NCBI GenBank assembly: GCA_905213875.1
Contig: CAJMJN010000011.1
Coordinates: forward strand, 1 to 41,392
Source of the DNA: an uncultured Clostridium sp.
Lineage (GTDB): Bacteria > Bacillota > Clostridia > TANB77 > CAG-508
Direction: 5' to 3'
Length of the DNA: 41,392 bases
A program made the translations under genes and the position numbers. The notes under the pieces are model-generated. The model was not told the origin of the DNA and did no database searches. It saw nothing but the letters and a program-made list of their open reading frames with translations. Shown here in pieces: positions 7,792 through 15,320 of the stretch (its first letter is position 1; each line of letters opens with the position of its first letter).

Positions 7792-8538
7792 TTATTTATT
7801 AATACATTCATTGTAATGATATTTTTTTATAATATCATTTCTTATTATTTCATTTTTTAATATACCTTTTCCTGATAAAAACCATGGTGTCTCATTTTTA
7901 TGTGTTATATCAACTAATTCTTTTGCTGTTTTTTCGCCATATTTTTTCAATGTATCATCGATACTCTTTATTTTTTCTATTCCATTTTCCGCAAATAAAA
8001 TTCTACTTTTAGCTGGCATTTCAAAAATATCTGTTGTATCAATGTCTTTGTCTTCAATTTCTTTATATCCATATCCCTTGTATTTTTCATAAACGCTTTC
8101 TACTACTGGACCATATTTATACGCATAAATTTTATCTTTATACAAATTTGTATCATATTTACACAAGTATTCTGCAAAGCACAAGTATGTTAATTTTTCT
8201 AACTTTAAATGTGTACATTTAACTTTTGAAAGTATATATTTTGCAACATCTAAACCTTTTAAAGTTCTATCTTCTTGTATTAAACTCATAAACTTTTCCT
8301 TATTATCAATTACCTCTACATTTTTAAAAAATGGATCTTTTTCAATAACAGATTTCCAAGTTTTTGAATCAGTTTGAACAAAATGTGTAGACAGTGACAC
8401 ATCTCTACCACATTTTTCTATAATATCTTGTATTATTTCTTTTAATTTCAAATAATCTTTTGGATCTGCTATATTATCTAATGCAATTCTCTTTCCTTTT
8501 GAATAACTACTACTCATAATTATATAATGTGTTATCAA
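7792..8538 (-). CDS. Panacea-domain (DUF4065) antitoxin
   Basis: 248 aa. Residues about 95-165 form the Panacea/DUF4065 (SocA/GepA-like) domain: LDVAKYILSK, LKLEKLTYLCFAEY, then KIYAYKYGPVVESVYEKYKG. Panacea proteins are antitoxins that neutralise many unrelated toxins, including toxic small alarmone synthetases. The first 90 residues are a variable domain of unknown fold, likely setting toxin specificity. The start is TTG at 8538: AAGGAGG stands 9 bases before it, and the TTG overlaps the toxin stop codon (TTGA). The next ATG is too far from the ribosome site. The overlap implies translational coupling, with the toxin gene first. It ends next to the terminator shared with pflA. Confidence 0.88.
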   Translation of the reverse strand: MITHYIIMSSSYSKGKRIALDNIADPKDYLKLKEIIQDIIEKCGRDVSLSTHFVQTDSKTWKSVIEKDPFFKNVEVIDNKEKFMSLIQEDRTLKGLDVAKYILSKVKCTHLKLEKLTYLCFAEYLCKYDTNLYKDKIYAYKYGPVVESVYEKYKGYGYKEIEDKDIDTTDIFEMPAKSRILFAENGIEKIKSIDDTLKKYGEKTAKELVDITHKNETPWFLSGKGILKNEIIRNDIIKKYHYNECINK

Positions 8539-9155
8539 AATGATTCACCTCCTTTGTTTTCTTCTTCCCATTTTGTATAACCCTGTTTATAGTTCTCATG
8601 TGAAATTATATTAGATTCATAATGTTTTTTATCCCATATTTGTAATTCCCACTGAAAACTATAATTGTTTTCTTTAAAATAGATATGTGTTGCCACATAA
8701 TCTCCTTTTGATGCATCATAACACTTAATTTTTCCGTTATATTTATTATCTACAAATTTCTTTATATCATTAAAATCAATATTTTCTTCAAAAATTATTC
8801 TTATACCATATAAATCATTAAAGCACTTATTTAAAGGAATTTCTCCATAATTATGTTTATTAGTCATATAATTGCTTATTTTATATTCTATTGAATTTTG
8901 AGCTTTAACTCTACTATTAACTTCACTTTTTAAATTTAATCGGTTAAATTCTAGTTTTATATCTAAGTGATTTTCATTTATAAATAATCTATAATTTAAA
9001 ATAGTTGTTAATATATTATTATCATGTTCAATATCTTTTACTAATTTCTTCTTTTGATTTATTCCTTCATATAAATCACTTTTCTTCCACTTATTAGATA
9101 ATCTTTTATACTCTTGTTCAATAAATATAATTAATACATCTAATTCTTCTAACAT
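8535..9155 (-). CDS. Toxic small alarmone synthetase-like toxin (RelA/SpoT domain)
   Basis: 206 aa from the ATG at 9155, which has AAAGGAAG upstream. A longer reading from 9206 would start inside the promoter. A helical N-terminus (1-75) precedes a RelA/SpoT nucleotidyltransferase core: SRVKAQNSIEYKI (R82, K84, K92), NDLYGIRIIF (D114), KGDYVATHIYF (Y153, H157 in the G-loop position) and WELQIWD (E170, Q172). It lacks the hydrolase and regulatory domains of RelA/SpoT. Small synthetases paired with Panacea antitoxins (toxSAS) are toxic by making alarmones or by pyrophosphorylating the tRNA CCA end; which applies here cannot be told. The pairing with the overlapping Panacea gene and a private promoter strongly supports a toxin-antitoxin operon. 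Confidence 0.85.
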   Translation of the reverse strand: MLEELDVLIIFIEQEYKRLSNKWKKSDLYEGINQKKKLVKDIEHDNNILTTILNYRLFINENHLDIKLEFNRLNLKSEVNSRVKAQNSIEYKISNYMTNKHNYGEIPLNKCFNDLYGIRIIFEENIDFNDIKKFVDNKYNGKIKCYDASKGDYVATHIYFKENNYSFQWELQIWDKKHYESNIISHENYKQGYTKWEEENKGGESF

Positions 9156-9185
9156 AATTGAATTCACTTCCTTTAATTCTATTAT

Positions 9186-9214
9186 ATTATATCTTATTAT
9201 ACACATTTTATCAA
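9186..9214 (-). promoter_or_regulatory. Promoter of the toxSAS-Panacea operon
   Basis: On the minus strand TTGATA, a 17-nt spacer and TATAAT form a near-ideal promoter ending about 31 bases before the toxin ATG. A second TATAAT-like box follows directly. Confidence 0.75.
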
Positions 9215-9232
9215 TAAATTTATTTAAATATT

Positions 9233-9260
9233 AAAAGCCATGTTATATAACATGACTTTT
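9233..9260 (-). terminator. Terminator overlapping the end of the metal ATPase gene
   Basis: A symmetrical hairpin (9233-9245 with 9248-9260) has flanking A4 and T4-5 runs. It covers the last codons and stop of the ATPase and insulates the toxin-antitoxin operon. Confidence 0.85.
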
Positions 9261-11093
9261 TCTTCCTAATGCTCTTAGTGAATTTAATATTGCTATAAAA
9301 GAAACACCTACATCTGCAAAAACGGCCTCCCACATTGTAGCTATTCCACAAGCTCCTAATATTAATACTAATATTTTTACACTTATAGCAAATATTATAT
9401 TTTGTTTTACTATTCTCATTGTTTTATTTGAAATTTTAATTGCTTCTAAAATTTTTGATGGTTTATCATTCATAATTACAATGTCTGCTGCCTCTATTGC
9501 TGCATCTGAACCTAGTCCTCCCATTGCAATTCCTATGTCTGATATTGCAAGTACAGGTGCGTCATTTATTCCATCACCTACAAATGCTAGTTTTCCTTTT
9601 TCTGTTTTTTGTTTCATTAATTCTTCTACTTTTTCAACTTTTTGGTCTGGTAACAAATCTGTATAAACTTCGTCTATTTCTATTTGCTTAGCAACTTTTT
9701 CTGCTATTTCTTTTTTGTCTCCTGTAAGCATTACAGTTTTGCTTACATTATTTCGTTTTAATCCTTGTATTGTTTGTTTTGCATCTTCTTTTATTTTATC
9801 AGCAATGACAATTGAACCTGCAAATTTATTGTTTATAGCAACATATAATATTGTTCCTATATCATTAGATTCTTTATATTCTATTCCTTTTTCTTGCATT
9901 ATTTTATTGTTGCCTATTACTACAGTTTTATTTTCTATTTGACTTACAATACCTTTTCCTGATATTTCTTCGGTTTTTTCTATAATTTCTTGATTAATTT
10001 CTTTTTGATATGCCTTTTTTATTGATGCTGAAATTGGGTGGTTTGAATAACTCTCAGCATATGCTGCTATTTTTAATAATTCTTCTTCACTAATATCTAC
10101 TGGATTTATTTTTTGTACTTCAAATACACCTTCTGTTAAAGTTCCTGTTTTGTCAAAAACAAATATATCTGTTTTTGATAATAGTTCTAGGTAATTACTT
10201 CCTTTTATTAAAACACCTTTTCTTGATGCACCTCCAATTCCTCCAAAAAATCCTAGAGGTATTGAAATTACTAAGGCACATGGACATGATACAACTAAGA
10301 ATGTTAGTGCTCTTTCTAACCACTCGCTAAAACTTCCCCAGTTTAATAAAAATGGTGGGATAATTGCTAATAATACAGCTATTCCAACAACTGTTGGTGT
10401 ATATATTTTTGCAAATTTTGTTATAAAGTTTTCTGATTTTGATTTTTTATTACTTGCATTTTCTACTAGGTCTAATATTTTACTTACTGTCGATTCTACA
10501 AATTCTTTTTCAACTTTTATTGTTAAAACTCCACTTTGATTTATACATCCACTTAACACTTTTTCTCCTATTTTTGCACTTCTAGGTACTGATTCTCCTG
10601 TTAATGCTGATGTATCTAGCATTGAACTCCCATCAATTATAGTTCCATCCAGTGGAATTTTTTCACCTGGTTTTACAACTATTTCTTCTCCAATTTTTAC
10701 TGTTTCAGGTTTTACTGTTTCTAGTTTTCCATTTCTTTTTACAACTGCTACATCTGGTCTTATATCCATTAAATTTGTTATGGACTCTTTTGATTTATCA
10801 ACCGCATAATCTTGGAATAATTCTCCTATTTGATAAAATAACATAACAGCAACAGCTTCTGGAAATTCACCTATTGCAAATGCTCCTATTGTAGCAACTG
10901 CCATTAGAAAATGCTCATCAAAAACTTCTCCTTTAAATATATTTTTTATTGCTTTTATAACAATTTCTAATCCTACTATTAAATATGCTACTATGTATAT
11001 CCCTTTTGTTATCCATTCATTTGAAAATGGTACTAATAAGCCTATTGCAAATAAAATTGCAGATATAATAATTTGTATTAAACTTTTTTTCAT
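9243..11093 (-). CDS. Heavy-metal P1B-type ATPase (Cd/Zn/Pb type), no N-terminal metal domain
   Basis: 616 aa integral membrane pump exporting soft divalent metals with ATP. Motifs are TGES at 165-168 (actuator), SCPCALVIS with CPC at 270-272 (transmembrane metal site), the phosphorylated D314 in DKTGTLTEG, an HP motif in SNHPIS near 353, and GDGINDAP near 509. CPC with this layout matches the CadA/ZntA Zn/Cd/Pb group; copper pumps share CPC, but the adjacent CadC-like regulator favours Cd/Zn. The N-terminal HMA metal-binding domain of about 70 residues is absent: the protein starts directly with the first membrane helix. The gene follows its regulator by 17 bases in one operon. Confidence 0.93.
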   Translation of the reverse strand: MKKSLIQIIISAILFAIGLLVPFSNEWITKGIYIVAYLIVGLEIVIKAIKNIFKGEVFDEHFLMAVATIGAFAIGEFPEAVAVMLFYQIGELFQDYAVDKSKESITNLMDIRPDVAVVKRNGKLETVKPETVKIGEEIVVKPGEKIPLDGTIIDGSSMLDTSALTGESVPRSAKIGEKVLSGCINQSGVLTIKVEKEFVESTVSKILDLVENASNKKSKSENFITKFAKIYTPTVVGIAVLLAIIPPFLLNWGSFSEWLERALTFLVVSCPCALVISIPLGFFGGIGGASRKGVLIKGSNYLELLSKTDIFVFDKTGTLTEGVFEVQKINPVDISEEELLKIAAYAESYSNHPISASIKKAYQKEINQEIIEKTEEISGKGIVSQIENKTVVIGNNKIMQEKGIEYKESNDIGTILYVAINNKFAGSIVIADKIKEDAKQTIQGLKRNNVSKTVMLTGDKKEIAEKVAKQIEIDEVYTDLLPDQKVEKVEELMKQKTEKGKLAFVGDGINDAPVLAISDIGIAMGGLGSDAAIEAADIVIMNDKPSKILEAIKISNKTMRIVKQNIIFAISVKILVLILGACGIATMWEAVFADVGVSFIAILNSLRALGRKSHVI

Positions 11094-11110
11094 AAAATTC
11101 TCATCCTTTC

Positions 11111-11470
11111 TTATTTATGTTCGATATGTTCAATTCCTAATTCAAATAATTTTTGTACATGATCATCATCCATTGTGTAATATACTTCTTTTCCCTGTTT
11201 ACGGCATTTTACTATGTTCATTCTTCTTAATGTTCCTAATTGGTGTGATATTGATGATTTGCTCATTCCAAGGACATTTGCAATGTCACATACACACATT
11301 TCGTTTTGGTCTAAAGCAAATAAGATTTTTGCTCTTGTTGTATCTCCTAATATTTTAAAGAATTCTGCTAATTTATTAAACAAATCGTCTTCTGGCATTT
11401 TGCTTAAAGTGTCTTTTACTATATTTTCATGTATTATATTACAGTCACATATAAATTCATTTTTTGACAT
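11111..11470 (-). CDS. ArsR/SmtB-family metal-sensing repressor (CadC-like)
   Basis: 119 aa winged-helix repressor. The recognition helix region is LGMSKSSISHQLGTLRRMNIV and the beta wing is RKQGKEVYYTM. Possible metal ligands are C8 and C10 near the N-terminus (ICDC) and C59 and C61 (MCVCDIA), the arrangement of CadC-type alpha3N sensors for Cd/Pb/Zn. Without metal it should bind the palindromes at 11549-11606 and shut its own operon; metal binding releases it and induces the ATPase. Start ATG preceded by GGAGGAGA. It is first gene of the two-gene operon. The exact metal is inferred. Confidence 0.92.
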   Translation of the reverse strand: MSKNEFICDCNIIHENIVKDTLSKMPEDDLFNKLAEFFKILGDTTRAKILFALDQNEMCVCDIANVLGMSKSSISHQLGTLRRMNIVKCRKQGKEVYYTMDDDHVQKLFELGIEHIEHK

Positions 11471-11527
11471 TTTTTCATCTCCTCCTATGTTCTTTTTATC
11501 TAATTTTTTGCTTTTGCCATATTATTT

Positions 11528-11545
11528 CAAATATAAACATATTTG
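11528..11545. promoter_or_regulatory. Third palindrome in the ArsR leader
   Basis: CAAATAT-N4-ATATTTG, perfect 7-bp arms, lies between operator 1 and the arsR-type start. It differs from the other two sites and may be an accessory repressor site or chance in AT-rich DNA. Confidence 0.3.
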
Positions 11546-11548
11546 CTT

Positions 11549-11570
11549 TAGTTGAATATTTGTTCAACTA
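11549..11570. promoter_or_regulatory. ArsR operator 1 (leader)
   Basis: TAGTTGAA-N6-TTCAACTA, perfect 8-bp arms, lies just downstream of the predicted transcription start. Sequence and symmetry match ArsR/CadC operators. Confidence 0.75.
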
Positions 11571-11580
11571 TTTTTTCTAT

Positions 11581-11610
11581 ATTATAGTTGAATGTTTATT
11601 CAATTGTCAA
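11581..11610 (-). promoter_or_regulatory. Metal-efflux operon promoter with embedded ArsR operator 2
   Basis: On the minus strand TTGACA, an 18-nt spacer and TATAAT form a strong promoter. A second operator, TAGTTGAA-N6-TTCAATTG (11585-11606), fills the spacer and touches both boxes. Its centre is 36 bp from operator 1. A bound repressor would block RNA polymerase directly. Confidence 0.85.
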
Positions 11611-11652
11611 TAATTTATACCTATTTTTATAAAAAAATTTTTAGAAATAGAC

Positions 11653-11703
11653 ACAAAAAAATTGCGTAAATAATTATAGATTTATATAACTATTTACACA
11701 ATT
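11653..11703 (-). terminator. Terminator of the winged-helix gene operon
   Basis: A long 19-bp stem (11660-11678 with 11685-11703, two mismatches) is followed on the minus strand by a run of seven T. Confidence 0.85.
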
Positions 11704-11736
11704 CGTTTTATTATGGTTATTTGGTTGATTTTGCCA

Positions 11737-12672
11737 TTACATTCCTAGCAATTTTAATTCTACATTTTCCATTTTGTATTTACCATCTACTAGTTTAAAT
11801 TCTACTAATGTATTTTCAAGTGTTTCTTCATTTTGTCTTAAATCTGTTGTAAAATATAATTTTATTTGTGGTATTTCTACTTGATTTGTTACAATTTCCT
11901 TAAATACTTCTGCCATATGTTTTTCATCTTCACATACTATTATTAATTGTGGTATTCCAGAAAACCCACTATCTCCTAATACATAGTTTTCGTAGAAATC
12001 TTTATATAATCTCATTTTATCAACAAGTTTTTTCTCCCAGTCAGCTTCTCTTCTAATTACTTCAAACACAAATTGTATTGATTTATTATTTTTAGTTAAT
12101 TTTACACTTCCACCTGTTGCTTTAAAGATTTTTCCTGCCATTTTAGCTGTTATTGCTGGTTTTACAACATAACTATCAAATGCTTTTACTTTTCTTAAAT
12201 ATGCTATTAACACTTGATTTCCAGCTAATCTTTTTTTCATCATTACAACTGGCTTTATATTATCAGATGGTTGCCATTTACATTCAATTTCTTTAGATGT
12301 TAATAAATATTTTCCCATTTTATCTAAGCAATAAATACGATATACACCTTTTCCTTCATCTGAATTAAAGTAATATCTTGTTAATATTTTAGATTTTACT
12401 AATTGATCTAATTTATTGTTTAATTTATCTTGGGATTTTACCTCTATTCCCTTAATTTCTAGCATTTGAAGTAATTGTCTTGATGTTATAAATTCAAATT
12501 CATTTACTAATTCCATAATAGCAAAATGTACTTCATTTATTTGACCTATATTTATTTTGTGTACTATTTGATTCATTGACACATATCCATCTTTTCCGTC
12601 AAATACTTTGATTTCTCCTTCTCTAATTGCAAATGGTGATATTTGTGCTTTTATTTGATTATCTTCTACCAT
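11737..12672 (-). CDS. Winged-helix protein of replication-relaxation type, function unknown
   Basis: 311 aa, soluble. Residues about 40-125 look like a winged helix (HFAIMELVNEFEFITSRQLLQMLEI...LDQLVKSKILTRYYF), as in the Replic_Relax/plasmid replication-relaxation family. The C-terminal half (about 180-300) has a nuclease-like alpha/beta pattern (FVFEVIRREADWEKKLVDKMRLYKDFYENY...PQLIIVCEDEKHMAEVF), which could be a restriction-endonuclease-like fold. I am unsure of this. The homologues I have in mind are on transposons and plasmids, but here it sits 19 bases downstream of an S1-domain gene. The start follows AGGAGTG. Treat as a conserved DNA-binding protein of unknown role. Confidence 0.6.
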   Translation of the reverse strand: MVEDNQIKAQISPFAIREGEIKVFDGKDGYVSMNQIVHKINIGQINEVHFAIMELVNEFEFITSRQLLQMLEIKGIEVKSQDKLNNKLDQLVKSKILTRYYFNSDEGKGVYRIYCLDKMGKYLLTSKEIECKWQPSDNIKPVVMMKKRLAGNQVLIAYLRKVKAFDSYVVKPAITAKMAGKIFKATGGSVKLTKNNKSIQFVFEVIRREADWEKKLVDKMRLYKDFYENYVLGDSGFSGIPQLIIVCEDEKHMAEVFKEIVTNQVEIPQIKLYFTTDLRQNEETLENTLVEFKLVDGKYKMENVELKLLGM

Positions 12673-12691
12673 TTTTCTTCACTCCTGTCTT

Positions 12692-13507
12692 TTATAAATA
12701 ATTATTTATTACTGCTAATTTTACTTTTTTCTTATCATAATCGATTTTCCTTATATATACATCTACGTCTTGTCCATATTGTAAGCCTTCTGTATATTCT
12801 GTCATTCCCACTAGGTTTGGTGTTAATTCTACAAATATTCCGTTTTGATTTTTTTCTGTTTCTCTTACTATTCCTTTTACAGTCATTCCCTCTTTGAAGT
12901 TTTTAGCGTTTTCTTCCCATGTTCCAAGTAATTCTTTATATGATAATGTTATTTTTCCTTGTTTTCTATTTATAGATTTTACCATTACTTGTGCTTTTTG
13001 TCCAACTTTTAGTCTTTCATATGGTGTTTGAATTCTTGCTACTGATAAATCTTCTATATGTATTAGTCCAACAATACCTCCGCCAATTTCTACAAATGCT
13101 CCATATGGTTTAATGTTTTTTACTATTCCATCAACTTTTTGTCCTTCTTTTAAGTCTTGTTTTATCCAATCAATTGCTTCATTTTGAACTTGTTTTCTTG
13201 ATAAAATCAATTCATTTTCATTGTCTATATCTTTTATTTTGAATTGTACAAATTTGTGAACTTTTCCTACACATAAATTTTCTTTTGGTATTCCACTTTC
13301 ATTTATTTTTATTGCTTCTACTTCTTCTCTTGGAATTTTCCCTTGTAAACCATTTTCAAATTTTATATATAAATTGTAATTGTCATCACAACCACTTACA
13401 ATTCCTTGTAATGTTTCATCTCTATCTTTATAATTTTTCCAATTTTCTTTTGTTAATTTAGTTGTTTCATTATTCCATCCTTCAGGTATAAACTTTAAGT
13501 TATTCAT
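12692..13507 (-). CDS. S1 RNA-binding domain protein (S1-like)
   Basis: 271 aa with three OB-fold S1 repeats: a degenerate one at about 33-105, a canonical one at about 122-190 (EGQKVDGIVKNIKPYGAFVEIGG...GLIHIEDLS...GQKAQVMVKSI), and a third at about 205-265 (KEGMTVKGIVRETEKNQNGIFVELTPNLVGMTE). Such proteins bind single-stranded RNA, as ribosomal protein S1 or its short Firmicutes homologues do. It has fewer repeats than true S1 and no IspH or cytidylate-kinase fusion. Start ATG after AAAGGAG. The winged-helix gene follows 19 bases downstream, in one transcript. Confidence 0.85.
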   Translation of the reverse strand: MNNLKFIPEGWNNETTKLTKENWKNYKDRDETLQGIVSGCDDNYNLYIKFENGLQGKIPREEVEAIKINESGIPKENLCVGKVHKFVQFKIKDIDNENELILSRKQVQNEAIDWIKQDLKEGQKVDGIVKNIKPYGAFVEIGGGIVGLIHIEDLSVARIQTPYERLKVGQKAQVMVKSINRKQGKITLSYKELLGTWEENAKNFKEGMTVKGIVRETEKNQNGIFVELTPNLVGMTEYTEGLQYGQDVDVYIRKIDYDKKKVKLAVINNYL

Positions 13508-13602
13508 TTGTTATTTTCTCCTTTTATCTTTAGTTGTATTTTATATTATTGCAAGTTATTCATTTTTGTTTATTATATATTTTTAATAATAATTTTTCAA
13601 TG

Positions 13603-14316
13603 CTATTTTAGTATTTTTTCTATTTCTTTTTTAGTTAAATATCTCCATTTTCCAAGCTCTATATCTTTTACTCCAATTCCTGCTATTTTACTTCTATGTA
13701 ATGCAATTACTTTATGTCCAACTGCTTCACACATTTTTCTTACTTGTCTATTTTTTCCTTCATGTATTGTTATTTCTAATCTTGATCTATTTTTTTCTGT
13801 ATCTGTTTTTAATATTTTTACTTTTGCTGGTCTAGTTATATAATCTTCTATTTGTACACCTTTTCTCAGTTTTTCTACACTATCATTATTAATTATTCCA
13901 GCTATTGTTACAGTATATGTTTTTTCAATTTCATGTTTTGGATGTGTTACTTTATATACAAAATCTCCATCATTTGTTAATATAAGGGCTCCTGATGTAT
14001 ACATATCTAATCTTCCAACTGGAACTACCCTTTGTTTTACTTTTACTAAGTCTAATACTGATTGTCTATTAAATTGATCTTTGGCTGTTGTTACATAGTC
14101 TATTGGTTTATTTAATAATATATATACATATTCTTGTGGTTCTTTTACTTCTTTTCCATTATATACTACTTTGTCTTTACTTGGGTCTATTTTAGTTCCT
14201 AATTCTGTAACTACTTTTCCATTTACTTGTACTTTTCCCTGCATGATTAGTTCTTCTGCTTTTCTCCTTGATGCTACTCCACAGTTGGCTAAGTATTTTT
14301 GTAATCTTTCTTCCAT
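13603..14316 (-). CDS. rluB: 23S rRNA pseudouridine synthase, RluB/RsuA family
   Basis: 237 aa. An S4 RNA-binding domain at about 3-60 (RLQKYLANCGVASRRKAEELI) is followed by the RsuA-type catalytic domain with GRLDMYTSGALIL (catalytic Asp near residue 102) and HEGKNRQVRKMCEAVGH. The family isomerises uridine in the large (RluB, RluE, RluF) or small (RsuA) subunit rRNA. Length and S4 start fit the RluB of Gram-positives, acting on helix 89 of 23S rRNA. It lies just downstream of rluD, separated by 42 bases, so the two rRNA or ribosome-modifying enzymes are probably co-transcribed. Confidence 0.9.
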   Translation of the reverse strand: MEERLQKYLANCGVASRRKAEELIMQGKVQVNGKVVTELGTKIDPSKDKVVYNGKEVKEPQEYVYILLNKPIDYVTTAKDQFNRQSVLDLVKVKQRVVPVGRLDMYTSGALILTNDGDFVYKVTHPKHEIEKTYTVTIAGIINNDSVEKLRKGVQIEDYITRPAKVKILKTDTEKNRSRLEITIHEGKNRQVRKMCEAVGHKVIALHRSKIAGIGVKDIELGKWRYLTKKEIEKILK

Positions 14317-14358
14317 TATGAATTATTTCCTTCCTCAGTTTTAATGTTCTATAATTCT

Positions 14359-15279
14359 TTATTTTTCTTTTTCTCTTAATTCTTTTAAAACTTCTTCAAA
14401 ATATTCTGGTAACCTAGCTTCTAAAAACATTTCTTTTCCTGTTATTGGATGTTTAAATTTTAAGCTTTTAGAGTGTAAGCATTGTCCTTCTATCCCCCAT
14501 TTATTTTTACCATTTGAATATACATTATCTCCTATTACAGGATATCCTATTTGTGATAAATGTACTCTTATTTGATGTGTTCTTCCCGTTTCTATTTTTA
14601 CTTCTAGTAATGTACAATTATCTTGTGGAAATCTTTCTATTACTTTAAAATTTGTAATAGCATTTTTTCCATTTTGTCCAACTGCCATTTTCTTTCTGTC
14701 TTTTTGGCTTCTTCCTATTGGCATATCTATAGTTGCTTCATTTTCTTTTACTATTCCTCTAACTAATGCTATATATGTTTTTTCTACTTCGTGATTTTTT
14801 ATTTGCTCACTTAGATTTATATGTGATTTGTCATTTTTAGCAACTACCAAAATTCCTGATGTGTATTTATCAAGTCTATGAACAATACCTGGTCTTATTT
14901 CTCCACCAATTCCTGATAATGAATCTTTACATATATTCATTAAACTGTTTACTAAAGTTCCATCTGGATTACCACTTCCTGGATGTACGACTAATCCTTT
15001 TGGTTTATTGACTACAATTATGTCTGAATCTTCATATATTATTTCAACTGGGATGTCTTGTGCTTTTAACTCTATTTCTTTTGCTTGTTCTTCTTCTACT
15101 GTTATACTGTCTCCTTCTTGAACTTTATATGATGATTTTACTTTTTTATCATTTACAAGTATTTTTTCTTCTTTTATTAATCTTTGTACAGCTACTCTTG
15201 AAATATCATTATCTTTTTTGGCTAAATATGCATCTATTCTTTTTCCTGTTTCTTCATTTTCTACTATAAAAGTTTTCAA
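14359..15279 (-). CDS. rluD: Ribosomal large-subunit pseudouridine synthase, RluD family
   Basis: 306 aa. An N-terminal S4 domain (about 12-75: GKRIDAYLAKKDNDISRVAVQRLI) is followed by the RluA/RluD catalytic domain: IIVVNKPKGLVVHPG, then HRLDKYTSGILVVAKND with the catalytic Asp near residue 135, and ETGRTHQIRVHLSQIGYPVIGD. It converts uridines in 23S rRNA (positions near 1911-1917 in RluD). The start is TTG at 15279; GGAAGG stands 11 bases before it and no ATG is in frame nearby. In Firmicutes, lspA usually precedes this gene; here a GT-C membrane protein does. Confidence 0.92.
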   Translation of the reverse strand: MKTFIVENEETGKRIDAYLAKKDNDISRVAVQRLIKEEKILVNDKKVKSSYKVQEGDSITVEEEQAKEIELKAQDIPVEIIYEDSDIIVVNKPKGLVVHPGSGNPDGTLVNSLMNICKDSLSGIGGEIRPGIVHRLDKYTSGILVVAKNDKSHINLSEQIKNHEVEKTYIALVRGIVKENEATIDMPIGRSQKDRKKMAVGQNGKNAITNFKVIERFPQDNCTLLEVKIETGRTHQIRVHLSQIGYPVIGDNVYSNGKNKWGIEGQCLHSKSLKFKHPITGKEMFLEARLPEYFEEVLKELREKEK

Positions 15280-15320
15280 TTATTTTCATTCCTTCCCTAA
15301 AGTACATATTGTCTTGATTT

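Noticed and set aside
8535..9206. 223-aa start of the alarmone synthetase at 9206
   Set aside because: The extra 17 residues overlap the -10 region of a near-ideal promoter, and the downstream ATG has a good ribosome site.
12643..12897. Hydrophobic Leu/Phe/Ser-rich plus-strand frames opposite minus-strand genes (many places, 11-40 kb)
   Set aside because: These are antisense shadows of AT-rich genes. They lack ribosome sites and look alike in composition.
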